Positions 8,188 to 17,124 of a stretch of DNA of 64,000 nucleotides are shown one piece after another (positions within the stretch are counted from its first letter, which is position 1; every line of letters begins with the position of its first letter). The notes beneath the pieces are model-generated. The model saw only the letters and a program-made list of their open reading frames with translations, had not been told where the DNA came from and did not search any database. The translations under genes were made by a program, and so were the position numbers. The DNA is from Novosphingobium profundi (lineage in GTDB: Bacteria; Pseudomonadota; Alphaproteobacteria; Sphingomonadales; Sphingomonadaceae). The DNA lies in assembly GCF_018491765.1 (NCBI RefSeq), contig NZ_JABWCU010000011.1, forward strand, positions 124,001-188,000. The letters run 5' to 3'.

Positions 8188-9621
8188 ATGACAAAGTCCG
8201 TACATTCCGGTTTTTCGAGGCGGGCCGTGGTCGGCGCGCTGTTGGCCAGCGTCGCTCTCGCGGGCTGCGGGGGTGGGAAGGGTGATGCCCCGGCGCAGTC
8301 GGATGTGAAGGCCGCCGCGATCGGCGGCGCGGTGGAGAAGCCGGTGCTCAAGCTCGGCTTCATCAAGCTCACCGACATGGCCCCGCTGGCCATTGCCAAG
8401 GAGAAAGGCTTCTTTGCCGAGGAAGGCCTCAACGTCACGCTCGAGCCGCAGGCGAACTGGAAGGTCCTGCTCGACGGTGTGATCGGCGGCCAGCTTGACG
8501 GCGCGCACATGCTGGCGGGCCAGCCGATTGCGGCGACGATCGGCTACGGCACCCGCGCCGAGCTGATCGCCCCGCTCAGCCTCGATCTCAACGGCAACGC
8601 GATCACCGTCTCGAACCGCGTGTGGGACATGGTGAAGGGCAAGCTGCAGCGCACGGCCGACGGCAAACCGGTCCATCCGATCTCGGCCGCGGTGCTCCAG
8701 CCGGTGGTCGAGAACTTCAAGCAGCAGGGCAAGCCCTTCACGATGGGCATGGTCTTTCCGGTCTCCACCCATAACTACGAGCTGCGCTACTGGCTCGCGG
8801 CCGGCGGCCTCAACCCGGGCTACTACACCCCCGGCGACATCAAGGGGACGACGCTCGCCGACGTGCAGCTTTCGGTGACCCCGCCGCCCCAGATGCCCGC
8901 CACGCTCGAGGCGGGCACGATCGAGGGGTACTGCGTGGGCGAACCGTGGAACCAGGCCGCCGTCCAGAAGAAGATCGGCGTGCCGATCGTCACCGACGAC
9001 GAGATCTGGCACGACAATCCCGAGAAGGTCTTCTCGCTGCGCAAGGACTTCGCCGCGAAATATCCCGGCACGACGGCGGCCCTCCTGCGCGCGATCATCC
9101 GTGCGCAGCAATGGCTCGACGCGGACGGCGGCAAGAACCGCAAGGAGGCCGTCGCGATCCTGGCCAAGCCGAACTACGTGGGGGCGGATGCCTCGGTGAT
9201 CGCGGCCTCGATGACCGGCAAGTTCACCTTCGAACCCGGCGACACCCGCGACGCCCCCGGCTTCAACATCTTCTTCGACAAATTCGCGGGCTATCCCTAT
9301 TATTCGGACGCGATCTGGTATCTCACCCAGATGCGCCGCTGGGGCCAGATCCCGGCCGACCACGACGACCAGTGGTACTTCGATCAGGCCAAGGCGGTCT
9401 ATCGCCCCGACCTCTATCTCGCCGCGGCCAAGCAGCTCGTCGAGAAGGGCACGATCCATGCCGACGACGTTCCCGAAACCGACGGGTTCCGCGGCGAGCA
9501 GTCGGGCTTCATCGACGGGGTCACCTACGACGGTCGTCAGCCCAATGCCTATCTCGCCAAGTTCAAGATCGGCCTCAAGAAGGGGCAGAAGGTCACCGCC
9601 TCGGGGGTGACCGGCAACTGA
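8188..9621 (+). CDS. nrtA: Nitrate ABC transporter substrate-binding lipoprotein NrtA
   Basis: This is a 477-residue periplasmic nitrate/nitrite-binding protein. The N-terminus MTKSVHSGFSRRAVVGALL carries a twin-arginine-like SRR and ends in the lipobox LAGC, so it is probably a Tat-exported lipoprotein. The body has NrtA-family segments: GFIKLTDMAPLAIAKEKGFF, LNGNAITVSNRVWD, STHNYELRYWLAAGG and VGEPWNQAAV. The ATG at 8188 starts the signal peptide with GGGGG upstream; an in-frame TTG at 8173 is less likely. It is the first gene after the antitermination leader, and nrtB follows 32 bp later. Confidence 0.93.
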   Translation: MTKSVHSGFSRRAVVGALLASVALAGCGGGKGDAPAQSDVKAAAIGGAVEKPVLKLGFIKLTDMAPLAIAKEKGFFAEEGLNVTLEPQANWKVLLDGVIGGQLDGAHMLAGQPIAATIGYGTRAELIAPLSLDLNGNAITVSNRVWDMVKGKLQRTADGKPVHPISAAVLQPVVENFKQQGKPFTMGMVFPVSTHNYELRYWLAAGGLNPGYYTPGDIKGTTLADVQLSVTPPPQMPATLEAGTIEGYCVGEPWNQAAVQKKIGVPIVTDDEIWHDNPEKVFSLRKDFAAKYPGTTAALLRAIIRAQQWLDADGGKNRKEAVAILAKPNYVGADASVIAASMTGKFTFEPGDTRDAPGFNIFFDKFAGYPYYSDAIWYLTQMRRWGQIPADHDDQWYFDQAKAVYRPDLYLAAAKQLVEKGTIHADDVPETDGFRGEQSGFIDGVTYDGRQPNAYLAKFKIGLKKGQKVTASGVTGN

Positions 9622-9653
9622 CACGGGCGCCTCGCGCCTCCAGGAGGAAAACG

Positions 9654-10715
9654 ATGGCAACTGCCTATGCACCCGCCAAGCCTCTGACCGAGGCCCGCGA
9701 ACCGACCGCCCGCAAGGAGATTTCCATGGCGACCCAACCCACCACATCCTCGGACCGCGAGATGGCCCTCCCGTCCGTTCAGGCGGCAGGAACGCCGGGA
9801 GCTTTCCAGGCATTCCTGGCGCGGCGCGGCAAGGCCATCCTTGCACCGATCCTGGGGGTGGCGGTGTTCCTGGGTCTGTGGGCGGCTCTCGCACCGATGG
9901 TCGACACCTCGCTCGGCGCGCTTCCGGGGCCGGTCGAAGTGGCCGAGCAGGGCGGGGCGCTGTTCCATGAATGGCAGGCCTCGAACGTGGCCAAGGCCGA
10001 CTTCTACGCGGCGCAGGACGCGCGCATCGCGGCCGGCACCCAGACCATGGCCTTCGACTATGCCGGGCCGCCGACCTTCCTCGACCAGGTGGTGACCTCG
10101 CTCGAAACGGTCGCGCTCGGCTTCGTCCTGGCGACCGTCGTCGCGGTGCCGATCGGCCTTGCCGCCGGTCTCTCGCCGCTGTTCAACGCCGCGATCAATC
10201 CGCTGGTGCAGATCATGAAGCCGGTGAGCCCGCTGGCCTGGCTGCCGATCGTGACCATGGTCGTCTCGGCCACGATCACCAGCGCCGACCCGATGCTGGC
10301 CAAGAGCTTCGTGATCTCGGCGATCGTGGTGACGCTGTGTTCGCTGTGGCCGACGCTGATCAACACCGCCGTGGGCACGGCCTCGATCGACAAGGACCTG
10401 CTGAACGTGGGGCGCGTGCTCAAGCTGGGCACCTTCCAGAAGCTGACCAAGCTCGTCCTGCCGTCCTCGCTGCCCTACATCTTCACCGGCATGCGTCTTT
10501 CGCTGGGCGTGGGCTGGATGGTGCTGATCGCGGCGGAAATGCTTGCGCAGAACCCGGGCCTTGGCAAGTTCGTGTGGGACGAGTTCCAGAACGGATCCTC
10601 GCAGAGCCTGGCGCGCATCATGTTCGCGGTCATCGTGATCGGCCTGATCGGCTTCCTGCTCGACCGCCTGATGATGACGCTCCAGAACCTCGTCGGCCGC
10701 AATCACGCCATCTGA
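9654..10715 (+). CDS. nrtB: Nitrate ABC transporter permease NrtB
   Basis: This is an inner-membrane permease of about 353 residues of the binding-protein-dependent transport (BPD) type. A long polar N-terminus precedes the first membrane helix (ILAPILGVAVFLGLWAALAP). Further helices flank the EAA-type coupling loop, with residues such as MKPVSPLAWLPIVTMVV and LPSSLPYIFTGMRLSLGVGW. ATG 9654 follows a near-ideal AGGAGGAA. An in-frame ATG at 9726 also has AAGGAGA and would remove 24 residues; both may be used. It works with NrtA and the tandem ATPase encoded next. Confidence 0.9.
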   Translation: MATAYAPAKPLTEAREPTARKEISMATQPTTSSDREMALPSVQAAGTPGAFQAFLARRGKAILAPILGVAVFLGLWAALAPMVDTSLGALPGPVEVAEQGGALFHEWQASNVAKADFYAAQDARIAAGTQTMAFDYAGPPTFLDQVVTSLETVALGFVLATVVAVPIGLAAGLSPLFNAAINPLVQIMKPVSPLAWLPIVTMVVSATITSADPMLAKSFVISAIVVTLCSLWPTLINTAVGTASIDKDLLNVGRVLKLGTFQKLTKLVLPSSLPYIFTGMRLSLGVGWMVLIAAEMLAQNPGLGKFVWDEFQNGSSQSLARIMFAVIVIGLIGFLLDRLMMTLQNLVGRNHAI

Positions 10716-10751
10716 CCACGCCAACCACCTGACTTAAAAGGAAGGAATGCC

Positions 10752-12461
10752 ATGGGTACGATCCTCTCGCTCTCGGGTGTGCGCAAGTCCTACACCGGCC
10801 AGACCGGGTCCGTGACGAACGTTCTTGATGGCATCGACCTCGATGTCGAGGAGGGCGAATTCATCGCCATCCTCGGGTTCTCCGGCGCGGGCAAGACCAC
10901 GCTCATTTCCACCATCGCCGGGCTGGTCGAGCCCGACGCCGGAGACATCCTTCTGCATGGCGCGCCGATCGACGGGCCGGGCAAGGACCGGGGGCTGGTG
11001 TTCCAGTCCTACTCTCTGTTCCCCTGGCTGACGGTGGAGAAGAACGTCGCGCTGGCGGTCGATGCCGTGCACAAGGACCGAAGCAGGGCCGAGCGCGCCG
11101 CACTGGTGCGCCAGAAGGTCGAACTCGTCGGGCTCGGCCACGCGATGGACCGCAAGCCGGCGCAGCTTTCGGGGGGCATGCGCCAGCGTGTCTCGGTGGC
11201 CCGCGCGCTGGCCATGGAGCCCGAGATCCTCCTGCTCGACGAACCACTGTCCGCACTCGACGCGCTCACCCGAGCGAAATTGCAGGACGAGATCGAGCGC
11301 ATCCGCAAGGAGGAGAAGCGCACGATCATTCTCGTCACCAACGACGTCGACGAGGCTTTGCTGCTGGCCGACCGTGTCGCGGTCCTGACCCCGGCGCCGG
11401 GCGCGCGCATCGGTCGGCTGTTCACCGTCGACGTGCCGCGCCCGCGCGAGCGCGAGGCGGTCAACGACGACGTGCATTTCCAGGCCCTGCGCCGCGAGAT
11501 CGTGGGCTATCTGGGTCAGCTCAACGATGCGGGCTCGAGCGTGGGCGAGAGCCGCGTCGCGCTGCCCGAAGTGGTCCCCATCGACCTCTACGCCAGGGGC
11601 GAAGAGCCGAAGGCGGAGGTCGAGCTGCCCAAGGCCTATGTCGAGGCCGGCCAGTCGGCGGTCGAGAACCGCTATCTCGAGTTCTTCAAGCTGCACAAGG
11701 TCTACCCCACGCCCAAGGGCCCGCTGACCGTGGTCGAGGACTTCAACCTGATCATGAACCGGGGCGAGTTCGTCTCGCTCATCGGGCACTCGGGCTGCGG
11801 CAAGTCGACGGTGCTGACGATGGCGGCGGGGCTCAATGCGATCAGCGCGGGGGGCATTGTCCTCGACAACCGCGAGATCACGGGAGCAGGGCCCGACAAG
11901 GCGGTTGTATTCCAGGCGCCGAGCCTGATGCCCTGGCTGACCGCACGCCAGAACGTGTCGCTTGGCGTCGAACGCGTCTATCCCCACGCCAGCAAGGCCG
12001 AGCGCCGCGACATCGTCGATTACTACCTCGAACGGGTGGGGCTGGGCGATGCGATGGACAAGATGGCCGCCGAGATGTCGAACGGCATGCGCCAGCGCGT
12101 CGGCATCGCGCGCGCCTTCGCGTTGTCCCCGCGTCTGCTGCTGCTCGACGAGCCTTTCGGGATGCTCGACAGCCTTACCCGCTGGGACCTGCAGGACGTG
12201 CTGGTCGAAACCTGGAACCGCACCAAGGTGACCGCGATCATGGTCACCCACGACGTCGACGAGGCGATCCTGCTGGCCGACCGCGTGGTGATGATGACCA
12301 ACGGCCCGCGCGCCACGATCGGCAAGGTGCTCAAGGTCGACCTGCCGCGCCCGCGTGACCGCAAGGCATTGCTTGAGGATCCCAAATTCTACGAATACCG
12401 CCAGGAAGTTCTGCACTTCCTCGCCGAATACGATCACGGTCCCGCAGCCAAGGCCGCGTGA
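10752..12461 (+). CDS. Nitrate ABC transporter ATPase, two fused nucleotide-binding domains (NrtC/NrtD type)
   Basis: This is a 569-residue protein with two complete ABC ATPase domains. Domain 1 has Walker A GFSGAGKTT, signature LSGGMRQRVSVARAL and Walker B ILLLDEPLSAL. Domain 2 has GHSGCGKST, MSNGMRQRVGIARAF and LLLLDEPFGML. Both end in PRPR-type tails seen in the nitrate/taurine subfamily. Cyanobacterial transporters use separate NrtC and NrtD, and NrtC carries a regulatory NrtA-like tail; here the two ATPases are fused and no such tail is present. AAGGAAGGA precedes the ATG. It powers NrtB and is followed by a strong hairpin. Confidence 0.92.
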   Translation: MGTILSLSGVRKSYTGQTGSVTNVLDGIDLDVEEGEFIAILGFSGAGKTTLISTIAGLVEPDAGDILLHGAPIDGPGKDRGLVFQSYSLFPWLTVEKNVALAVDAVHKDRSRAERAALVRQKVELVGLGHAMDRKPAQLSGGMRQRVSVARALAMEPEILLLDEPLSALDALTRAKLQDEIERIRKEEKRTIILVTNDVDEALLLADRVAVLTPAPGARIGRLFTVDVPRPREREAVNDDVHFQALRREIVGYLGQLNDAGSSVGESRVALPEVVPIDLYARGEEPKAEVELPKAYVEAGQSAVENRYLEFFKLHKVYPTPKGPLTVVEDFNLIMNRGEFVSLIGHSGCGKSTVLTMAAGLNAISAGGIVLDNREITGAGPDKAVVFQAPSLMPWLTARQNVSLGVERVYPHASKAERRDIVDYYLERVGLGDAMDKMAAEMSNGMRQRVGIARAFALSPRLLLLDEPFGMLDSLTRWDLQDVLVETWNRTKVTAIMVTHDVDEAILLADRVVMMTNGPRATIGKVLKVDLPRPRDRKALLEDPKFYEYRQEVLHFLAEYDHGPAAKAA

Positions 12462-12492
12462 CGACCAGAACCGCAACGGCGGTCTGGGAAAA

Positions 12493-12522
12493 CTCCCGGA
12501 GCCGGGGGGCTGGCTCCGGGAG
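12493..12522 (+). terminator. Strong hairpin after the nrt transport genes
   Basis: A perfect 11-bp stem (12493-12503 with 12512-12522, arms CTCCCGGAGCC/GGCTCCGGGAG) encloses an 8-base loop 31 bp after the ATPase stop. There is no T-run, so it may terminate weakly or protect the 3' end of the nrt mRNA. Confidence 0.6.
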
Positions 12523-12747
12523 ACACATCAGGGTTCCGCACGCGGGACCAGGCGCGCGCTCATGAGGGGCGGGGGACGGGCAAGGGGGCTCGTCATCCGA
12601 AGCGCTGCACGGGACGGCCAGGTCGCCAGGCGCCGGCGTCTCTCGGGCGGGCAAGGACGTCTGCCTTCGATTTTCTGCTTTTGACCCGTTTGTGGAAGCA
12701 ATCGGCGTGCCTGCTTGGGGGTGGGGCGCCATCGGAGGTGAACGACG

Positions 12748-13986
12748 ATGAAGACCGTACATTCTATCGCGGCATTGGCGGCCGGAGCCGCGGCCCTTGC
12801 CTTATCGGCGCCCGCGTTCGCCAAGGCGGGTGATCCCGTCACGGTGAGCGAGGGCGTGACGATCGACCCGATCGTCGAGGGGGTCCTGCGCTACGAGCAC
12901 GTCGACCAGGACGACCTTGATCTTGACGCCGACGCGCTGACGCTGCGCCTTCGCGCGGGCGCGGAAATCAACGTGCACGGCTTCTCGGTGCTGGGCGAGG
13001 CGGAAAGCACGCTGGCGCTCGTCGACCATTACAACGACACCATTCCCGGCAATCATGGCTACCTCGGCGCCGAACCCTATTCGACCGTCGCCGACCCGCA
13101 GAACGTGGAAGTGAACCGTCTCCAGGTGGGCTACAAGGGCAAGGCGGGCTCGATCACCGTAGGTCGCCAGCGCATCATTCACGACGATGCGCGTTTCGTG
13201 GGTAACATCGGCTGGCGCCAGAACGAACAGACGTTCGACGCGGTGCGCGCGCAAGGAACGCTGGGGCCGGTCCTGCTCGACGCCAGCTACTCGATCTCGC
13301 AGCGCTCGATCTTCGGGGCCGACAGTCCGAACAAGTACTGGGACGGCGATTTTGTCCTGCTCGAGGGCGGGGTCAAGGTCGCGGGTGTGAGCCTCAAGGG
13401 CTTCGCCTATCTGCTCGACTACGACACGCGCCTGGCCCTATCGAGCCAGACGTATGGCGCGATCGCGACAGGGGCGATCCCGCTCGGCGCGAAGACGAAG
13501 ATCGACTTCAAGTTGCGCTACGCGCGCCAGAGCGATTACGGCGCAAACCCGAGCGACTATGCGACCGACTACCTCAACGGCGAACTGGGCATCGCGCTGG
13601 CCGGCTTCGGCCTCAAGGGGGGGTACGAGCAACTCGGCAGCGACCATGGCCTGGCCGCCTTCCAGACCCCGATGGCGACTGCGCACGCCTTCAACGGCTG
13701 GGCGGACCTGTTCCTGACGACGCCGAACGCGGGCATCCAGGATTACTACGGCGGCCTGTCCAAGGCGCTGGGCAACGCCGGGCCGCTCAAGGGGCTCAAC
13801 GCGGCGGTGATCTATCATGAATTCGACAGCGATTATGGGCAGATCGACTATGGCCACGAGTGGGACGCGAGCCTGGGATTCAAGGTTTCGAACTACGCGA
13901 TCCTGCTGAAGTACGCGAATTACAACGCGCAGAGCTTCGGCACCGATACCGAGAAGGTCTGGGTGCAGCTGGGCTTCGCGTTCTGA
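12748..13986 (+). CDS. Outer-membrane beta-barrel porin (alginate-export/porin family)
   Basis: This is a 412-residue protein with a clear signal peptide (MKTVHSIAALAAGAAALALSAPAFA). Alternating hydrophobic strands such as LTLRLRAGAEINVHGFSVLGEAE follow, and the C-terminus VWVQLGFAF ends in Phe, the usual outer-membrane insertion signal. It resembles the alginate-export-like porin family, whose members are general small-solute channels. The strong GGAGGTGA ribosome site fixes the start. It sits between the nitrate transporter and nirB, so a role in moving nitrate or nitrite across the outer membrane is plausible but inferred. Hairpins flank it on both sides. Confidence 0.75.
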   Translation: MKTVHSIAALAAGAAALALSAPAFAKAGDPVTVSEGVTIDPIVEGVLRYEHVDQDDLDLDADALTLRLRAGAEINVHGFSVLGEAESTLALVDHYNDTIPGNHGYLGAEPYSTVADPQNVEVNRLQVGYKGKAGSITVGRQRIIHDDARFVGNIGWRQNEQTFDAVRAQGTLGPVLLDASYSISQRSIFGADSPNKYWDGDFVLLEGGVKVAGVSLKGFAYLLDYDTRLALSSQTYGAIATGAIPLGAKTKIDFKLRYARQSDYGANPSDYATDYLNGELGIALAGFGLKGGYEQLGSDHGLAAFQTPMATAHAFNGWADLFLTTPNAGIQDYYGGLSKALGNAGPLKGLNAAVIYHEFDSDYGQIDYGHEWDASLGFKVSNYAILLKYANYNAQSFGTDTEKVWVQLGFAF

Positions 13987-14018
13987 ATGGCTTGCGGGGC
14001 TCGAAATGGGCTCCGCGC

Positions 14019-14046
14019 CGCGACGGCTTGCCGAAAAGCCGTCGCG
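14019..14046 (+). terminator. Hairpin after the porin gene
   Basis: A perfect 11-bp stem (CGCGACGGCTT/AAGCCGTCGCG) with a 6-base loop begins 33 bp after the porin stop. It has no T-run. It probably separates the porin transcript from the nirB leader. Confidence 0.6.
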
Positions 14047-14121
14047 CAATACCTGGACGGCACGATTTCACTTGCCGATTACGTACCGAATCAGTTAAAA
14101 CTCATCCAAGCGAGAACGCGC

Positions 14122-14228
14122 CGTCCGCAGTTGGACGATCTTAAGCGCCTCGCCATCATTCTGACAACGCGTGGCAACGAAGCCGCCCGTACCAACCCAC
14201 CAAAGGGTTTGGTTCGAGGCGGTTTTTT
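14122..14228 (+). promoter_or_regulatory. Second ANTAR-type antitermination leader, before nirB
   Basis: P1 (14122-14137) has the perfect stem CGTCC/GGACG with hexaloop GCAGTT. P2 (14171-14186) has the stem GTGGC/GCCGC, identical to P2 of the nrtA leader, with hexaloop AACGAA. P2 has the A1/G4 signature; P1 has G1/G4, a deviation. The spacer is 33 bases against 30 at nrtA. The 3' arm of P2 doubles as the 5' arm of the downstream terminator. A weak promoter (TTGCCG 14072, TAAAAC 14096) would start transcription shortly before P1. Confidence 0.82.
14180..14228 (+). terminator. Intrinsic terminator in the nirB leader
   Basis: AGCCGCC (14181-14187) pairs with GGCGG plus following T residues (14218-14224), ending in T6 (14223-14228). 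An inner hairpin pairs ACCAACCC (14191-14198) with a GGG/TT/GGT arm ending at 14213. It ends 30 bp before the nirB start and is mutually exclusive with P2. Confidence 0.8.
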
Positions 14229-14258
14229 CGCGTGCGCGTCGTGAACGGAGGCATCGAC

Positions 14259-16763
14259 GTGAATGCACCTGTGAACCTCAAGCCCGAGGGCCCGTCCAAG
14301 GGGCAAAGGGAAAAGCTCGTCGTGATCGGAAACGGCATGGCCGGTTGCCGCGCGGTCGAGGAAATCCTGGCGCGCGATGCGGACCGCTATGAGATCACCA
14401 TCTTCGGCGCCGAGCCGCGCGTGAACTACAACCGCATCATGCTCTCGCCCGTCCTCGCCGGCGAGAAGACCTTCGATGAAATCGTCATCAACACGCCCGA
14501 GTGGTACGCCGAGAACGGCATCACCCTGGTGTCGGGGGACCGGGTCGAGCGTATCGATCGGGACACCCGCAGCGTCGTCGCCGCCTCGGGTCGCATCGAG
14601 CCTTACGACACATTGCTGATCGCCACCGGTTCCGATCCCTTCATCATTCCCGTTCCGGGCAAGGATCTGGATGGGGTGGTCACCTTCCGCGACCTCGACG
14701 ACGTCGACAGGATGCTGGCCGCGGCGGGCAAGGGGGGCTCGGCCGTGGTCATCGGTGGCGGGCTGCTCGGGCTCGAAGCGGCCCACGGCCTGACCTTGCG
14801 CGGCATGAAGGTCACCGTCATCCACCTCATGCCCACGCTGATGGAGCGCCAGCTCGACGAGGCGGCGGGCTTCCTGCTGCGCAGCGAGCTCGAACGTCGC
14901 GGCCAGACCATCCTGACCGGCGCGAACACCAAGGAGGTGCTCGGCAAGGACGGCAAGGTTACGGGCGTCCTCCTCGAGGACGGCACCGAGATTCCCGCCG
15001 ACATCGTGGTCATGGCAGTCGGCATCCGGCCGGCGACGGGCCTTGCCAGGGACGCCGGGCTCGAGGTCGAACGCGGCATCCTCGTCGACGACCACATGGT
15101 CACCTCGGATCCCGACGTGCTCTCGGTGGGCGAATGCGTTCAGCACCGGGGACTGTGCTACGGCCTCGTCGCGCCGCTGTGGGAGATGTGCCGCGCGCTC
15201 GCCGATCATGCGACGGGGCAGCCCAGCGGCTATGCGGGTTCGGTCACGTCGACCAAGCTCAAGGTTTCGGGCATCGACCTGTTTTCGGCCGGGGACTTTT
15301 CGGGCGGCGAGGGCTGTGAAGACATCGTCCTGCGTGATGCGGCGCGCGGCATCTACAAGCGCGTCATCGTCAAGGAGGGCCGGCTCGTGGGCGCGGTTCT
15401 TTACGGTGATACCGCCGATGGCTCGTGGTACTTCGATCTCCTGCGCAAGGGCGAGGATGTCTCGGACATCCGCGAGGCGCTGATCTTCGGCCAGGCCTTC
15501 GCGTCCGGGGGTGCGCTGGCGGACCCTAACGCGGCCGTTGCAGCCCTCTCGGCCGATGCCGAGATCTGCGGGTGCAACGGCGTTTCCAAGGGCCAGGTGG
15601 TTTCCTGTATCGAGGGCGGCGCGCATTCGCTGGATGCCGTGCGGACCGGCTGCAAGGCCTCGGCTTCGTGCGGCTCGTGCACGGGGCTGGTCGAAAGCCT
15701 GCTGGCCATCACGCTCGGCGGCGAAGTCGAGAGTGGTCCGGCGACCATGTGCAAGTGCACCAGCTTCACCCACGACGACGTGCGCGCGCTGATCCTGGAG
15801 AAGAACCTCAAGAGCATCCCGCACGTCATGCAGGAACTGCACTGGTCGACGCCCGACGGCTGCGCCTCGTGCCGCCCGGCTCTCAACTACTACCTGCTCT
15901 GCGCCTTGCCCGGCGCGTACGTCGATGATCAGAAGAGCCGCTTCGTCAACGAGCGCCTCCACGCCAACATCCAGAAGGACGGTACCTATTCGGTCGTCCC
16001 GCGCATGTGGGGCGGGCTCACCAATCCGCGCGAACTGCGCGCGATCGCCGATGTCGTGGAAAAGTACGATGCGCCGATGGTCAAGGTGACCGGCGGGCAG
16101 CGCCTCGACATCTTCGGGATCAAGAAGGAGGACCTGCCCGCGGTCTGGGCGGACCTCAACGCCGCGGGCATGGTTTCGGGCCACGCCTATGGCAAGTCCC
16201 TGCGCACGGTGAAGACCTGTGTCGGTTCGGAATGGTGCCGCTTCGGCACGCAGGATTCGACCGGGCTCGGCGTCAAGATCGAGCGCATGACCTGGGGCAG
16301 CTGGATGCCGCACAAGTTCAAGATCGCGGTCTCGGGCTGCCCGCGCAACTGCGCCGAGGCGACGATCAAGGACTTCGGAGTGGTGTGCGTCGACAGCGGC
16401 TACGAGCTGCACGTGGGTGGGAATGGCGGCATCAAGGTGCGCGCGACCGACCTCTTGTGCAAGGTCGCCACCGAAGAGGAGGCCATGGAGATGTGCGCCG
16501 CCTTCATCCAGCTCTACCGCGAAGAGGCGCGCTATCTGGAACGCACCGCGCCGTGGATCGAGCGCGTCGGCCTCGAACACGTCCAGCGCGCGCTCGCCGA
16601 TCCTGCGGCGGTGCGCCAGTACGCGGCGCGATTCCGCTACTCGCAGACGTTCATGCAGGATGACCCCTGGGCCAAGCGCGCGGCTGGCGAACGCGCGGAC
16701 CTGCACCAGCACCTGGCCACCGTGCGCCTTGGCCAACCGACCCCCGATCTGGAGAACGCATGA
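14259..16763 (+). CDS. nirB: Assimilatory NAD(P)H nitrite reductase, large subunit
   Basis: This 834-residue enzyme reduces nitrite to ammonium with six electrons from NAD(P)H. In order: an FAD/NAD-binding region (VVIGNGMAGCRAVEE and VVIGGGLLGLEAAHG), a BFD-like [2Fe-2S] domain (CGCNGVSKGQ...CKASASCGSC) with a second cysteine set, then ferredoxin-like half-domains and the siroheme/[4Fe-4S] site (CVGSEWCRFGTQDS and SGCPRNCAEA). GTG 14259 was chosen over GTG 14232 because GGAGG lies 7 bases upstream. Its stop overlaps nirD (ATGA). Expression depends on the leader at 14122-14228; siroheme is supplied by the cobA-type enzyme at 19.7 kb. Confidence 0.95.
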   Translation: MNAPVNLKPEGPSKGQREKLVVIGNGMAGCRAVEEILARDADRYEITIFGAEPRVNYNRIMLSPVLAGEKTFDEIVINTPEWYAENGITLVSGDRVERIDRDTRSVVAASGRIEPYDTLLIATGSDPFIIPVPGKDLDGVVTFRDLDDVDRMLAAAGKGGSAVVIGGGLLGLEAAHGLTLRGMKVTVIHLMPTLMERQLDEAAGFLLRSELERRGQTILTGANTKEVLGKDGKVTGVLLEDGTEIPADIVVMAVGIRPATGLARDAGLEVERGILVDDHMVTSDPDVLSVGECVQHRGLCYGLVAPLWEMCRALADHATGQPSGYAGSVTSTKLKVSGIDLFSAGDFSGGEGCEDIVLRDAARGIYKRVIVKEGRLVGAVLYGDTADGSWYFDLLRKGEDVSDIREALIFGQAFASGGALADPNAAVAALSADAEICGCNGVSKGQVVSCIEGGAHSLDAVRTGCKASASCGSCTGLVESLLAITLGGEVESGPATMCKCTSFTHDDVRALILEKNLKSIPHVMQELHWSTPDGCASCRPALNYYLLCALPGAYVDDQKSRFVNERLHANIQKDGTYSVVPRMWGGLTNPRELRAIADVVEKYDAPMVKVTGGQRLDIFGIKKEDLPAVWADLNAAGMVSGHAYGKSLRTVKTCVGSEWCRFGTQDSTGLGVKIERMTWGSWMPHKFKIAVSGCPRNCAEATIKDFGVVCVDSGYELHVGGNGGIKVRATDLLCKVATEEEAMEMCAAFIQLYREEARYLERTAPWIERVGLEHVQRALADPAAVRQYAARFRYSQTFMQDDPWAKRAAGERADLHQHLATVRLGQPTPDLENA

Positions 16764-17119
16764 TGTACGGCGACTGGCTCGATATCGGCCCCATCGATCA
16801 GATCGAGGCGGGAACCGCGCGCACGCTTCCGGTCGAAGGTGCCGAGGAACTGGCGATCTTCCGCACGCTGGGCGGCGAGTTCTTCGCGATCGTCAACGCC
16901 TGTCCGCACAAGCGCGGGCCGCTCAGCCAGGGCATCGTCCATGGCGATGTGGTGACCTGCCCCTTGCACAGCTGGAACATCTCGCTGCGCAGCGGCCGGG
17001 CGCTGGGCGGTGACGAGGGGTGCGTGCCGACGATCCCGCTCAAGCTGGATGCGGGACGCATCTACCTGTTGCGTTCAGCCGTGGCGGCCGCCGCGCAATC
17101 GTCCCCCCAGGCGGCTTGA
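16760..17119 (+). CDS. nirD: Nitrite reductase small subunit NirD
   Basis: This is a 119-residue Rieske-fold partner of NirB. The ligand pattern CPHKRGPLSQ...CPLHSW (C-x-H and C-x2-H) is intact, so a real [2Fe-2S] Rieske cluster is likely; some NirD proteins have lost these ligands. The ATG overlaps the nirB stop, giving translational coupling. Two adjacent Met codons (16760 and 16763) could start it. nasA follows 5 bp later. Confidence 0.93.
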   Translation: MMYGDWLDIGPIDQIEAGTARTLPVEGAEELAIFRTLGGEFFAIVNACPHKRGPLSQGIVHGDVVTCPLHSWNISLRSGRALGGDEGCVPTIPLKLDAGRIYLLRSAVAAAAQSSPQAA

Positions 17120-17124
17120 ACACC

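Noticed and set aside
14091..16736. 881-codon open frame antisense to nirB
   Set aside because: nirB on the other strand is unmistakable; the antisense frame has shadow composition only. The same holds for antisense frames over the nrt ATPase, nasA and the receptors.
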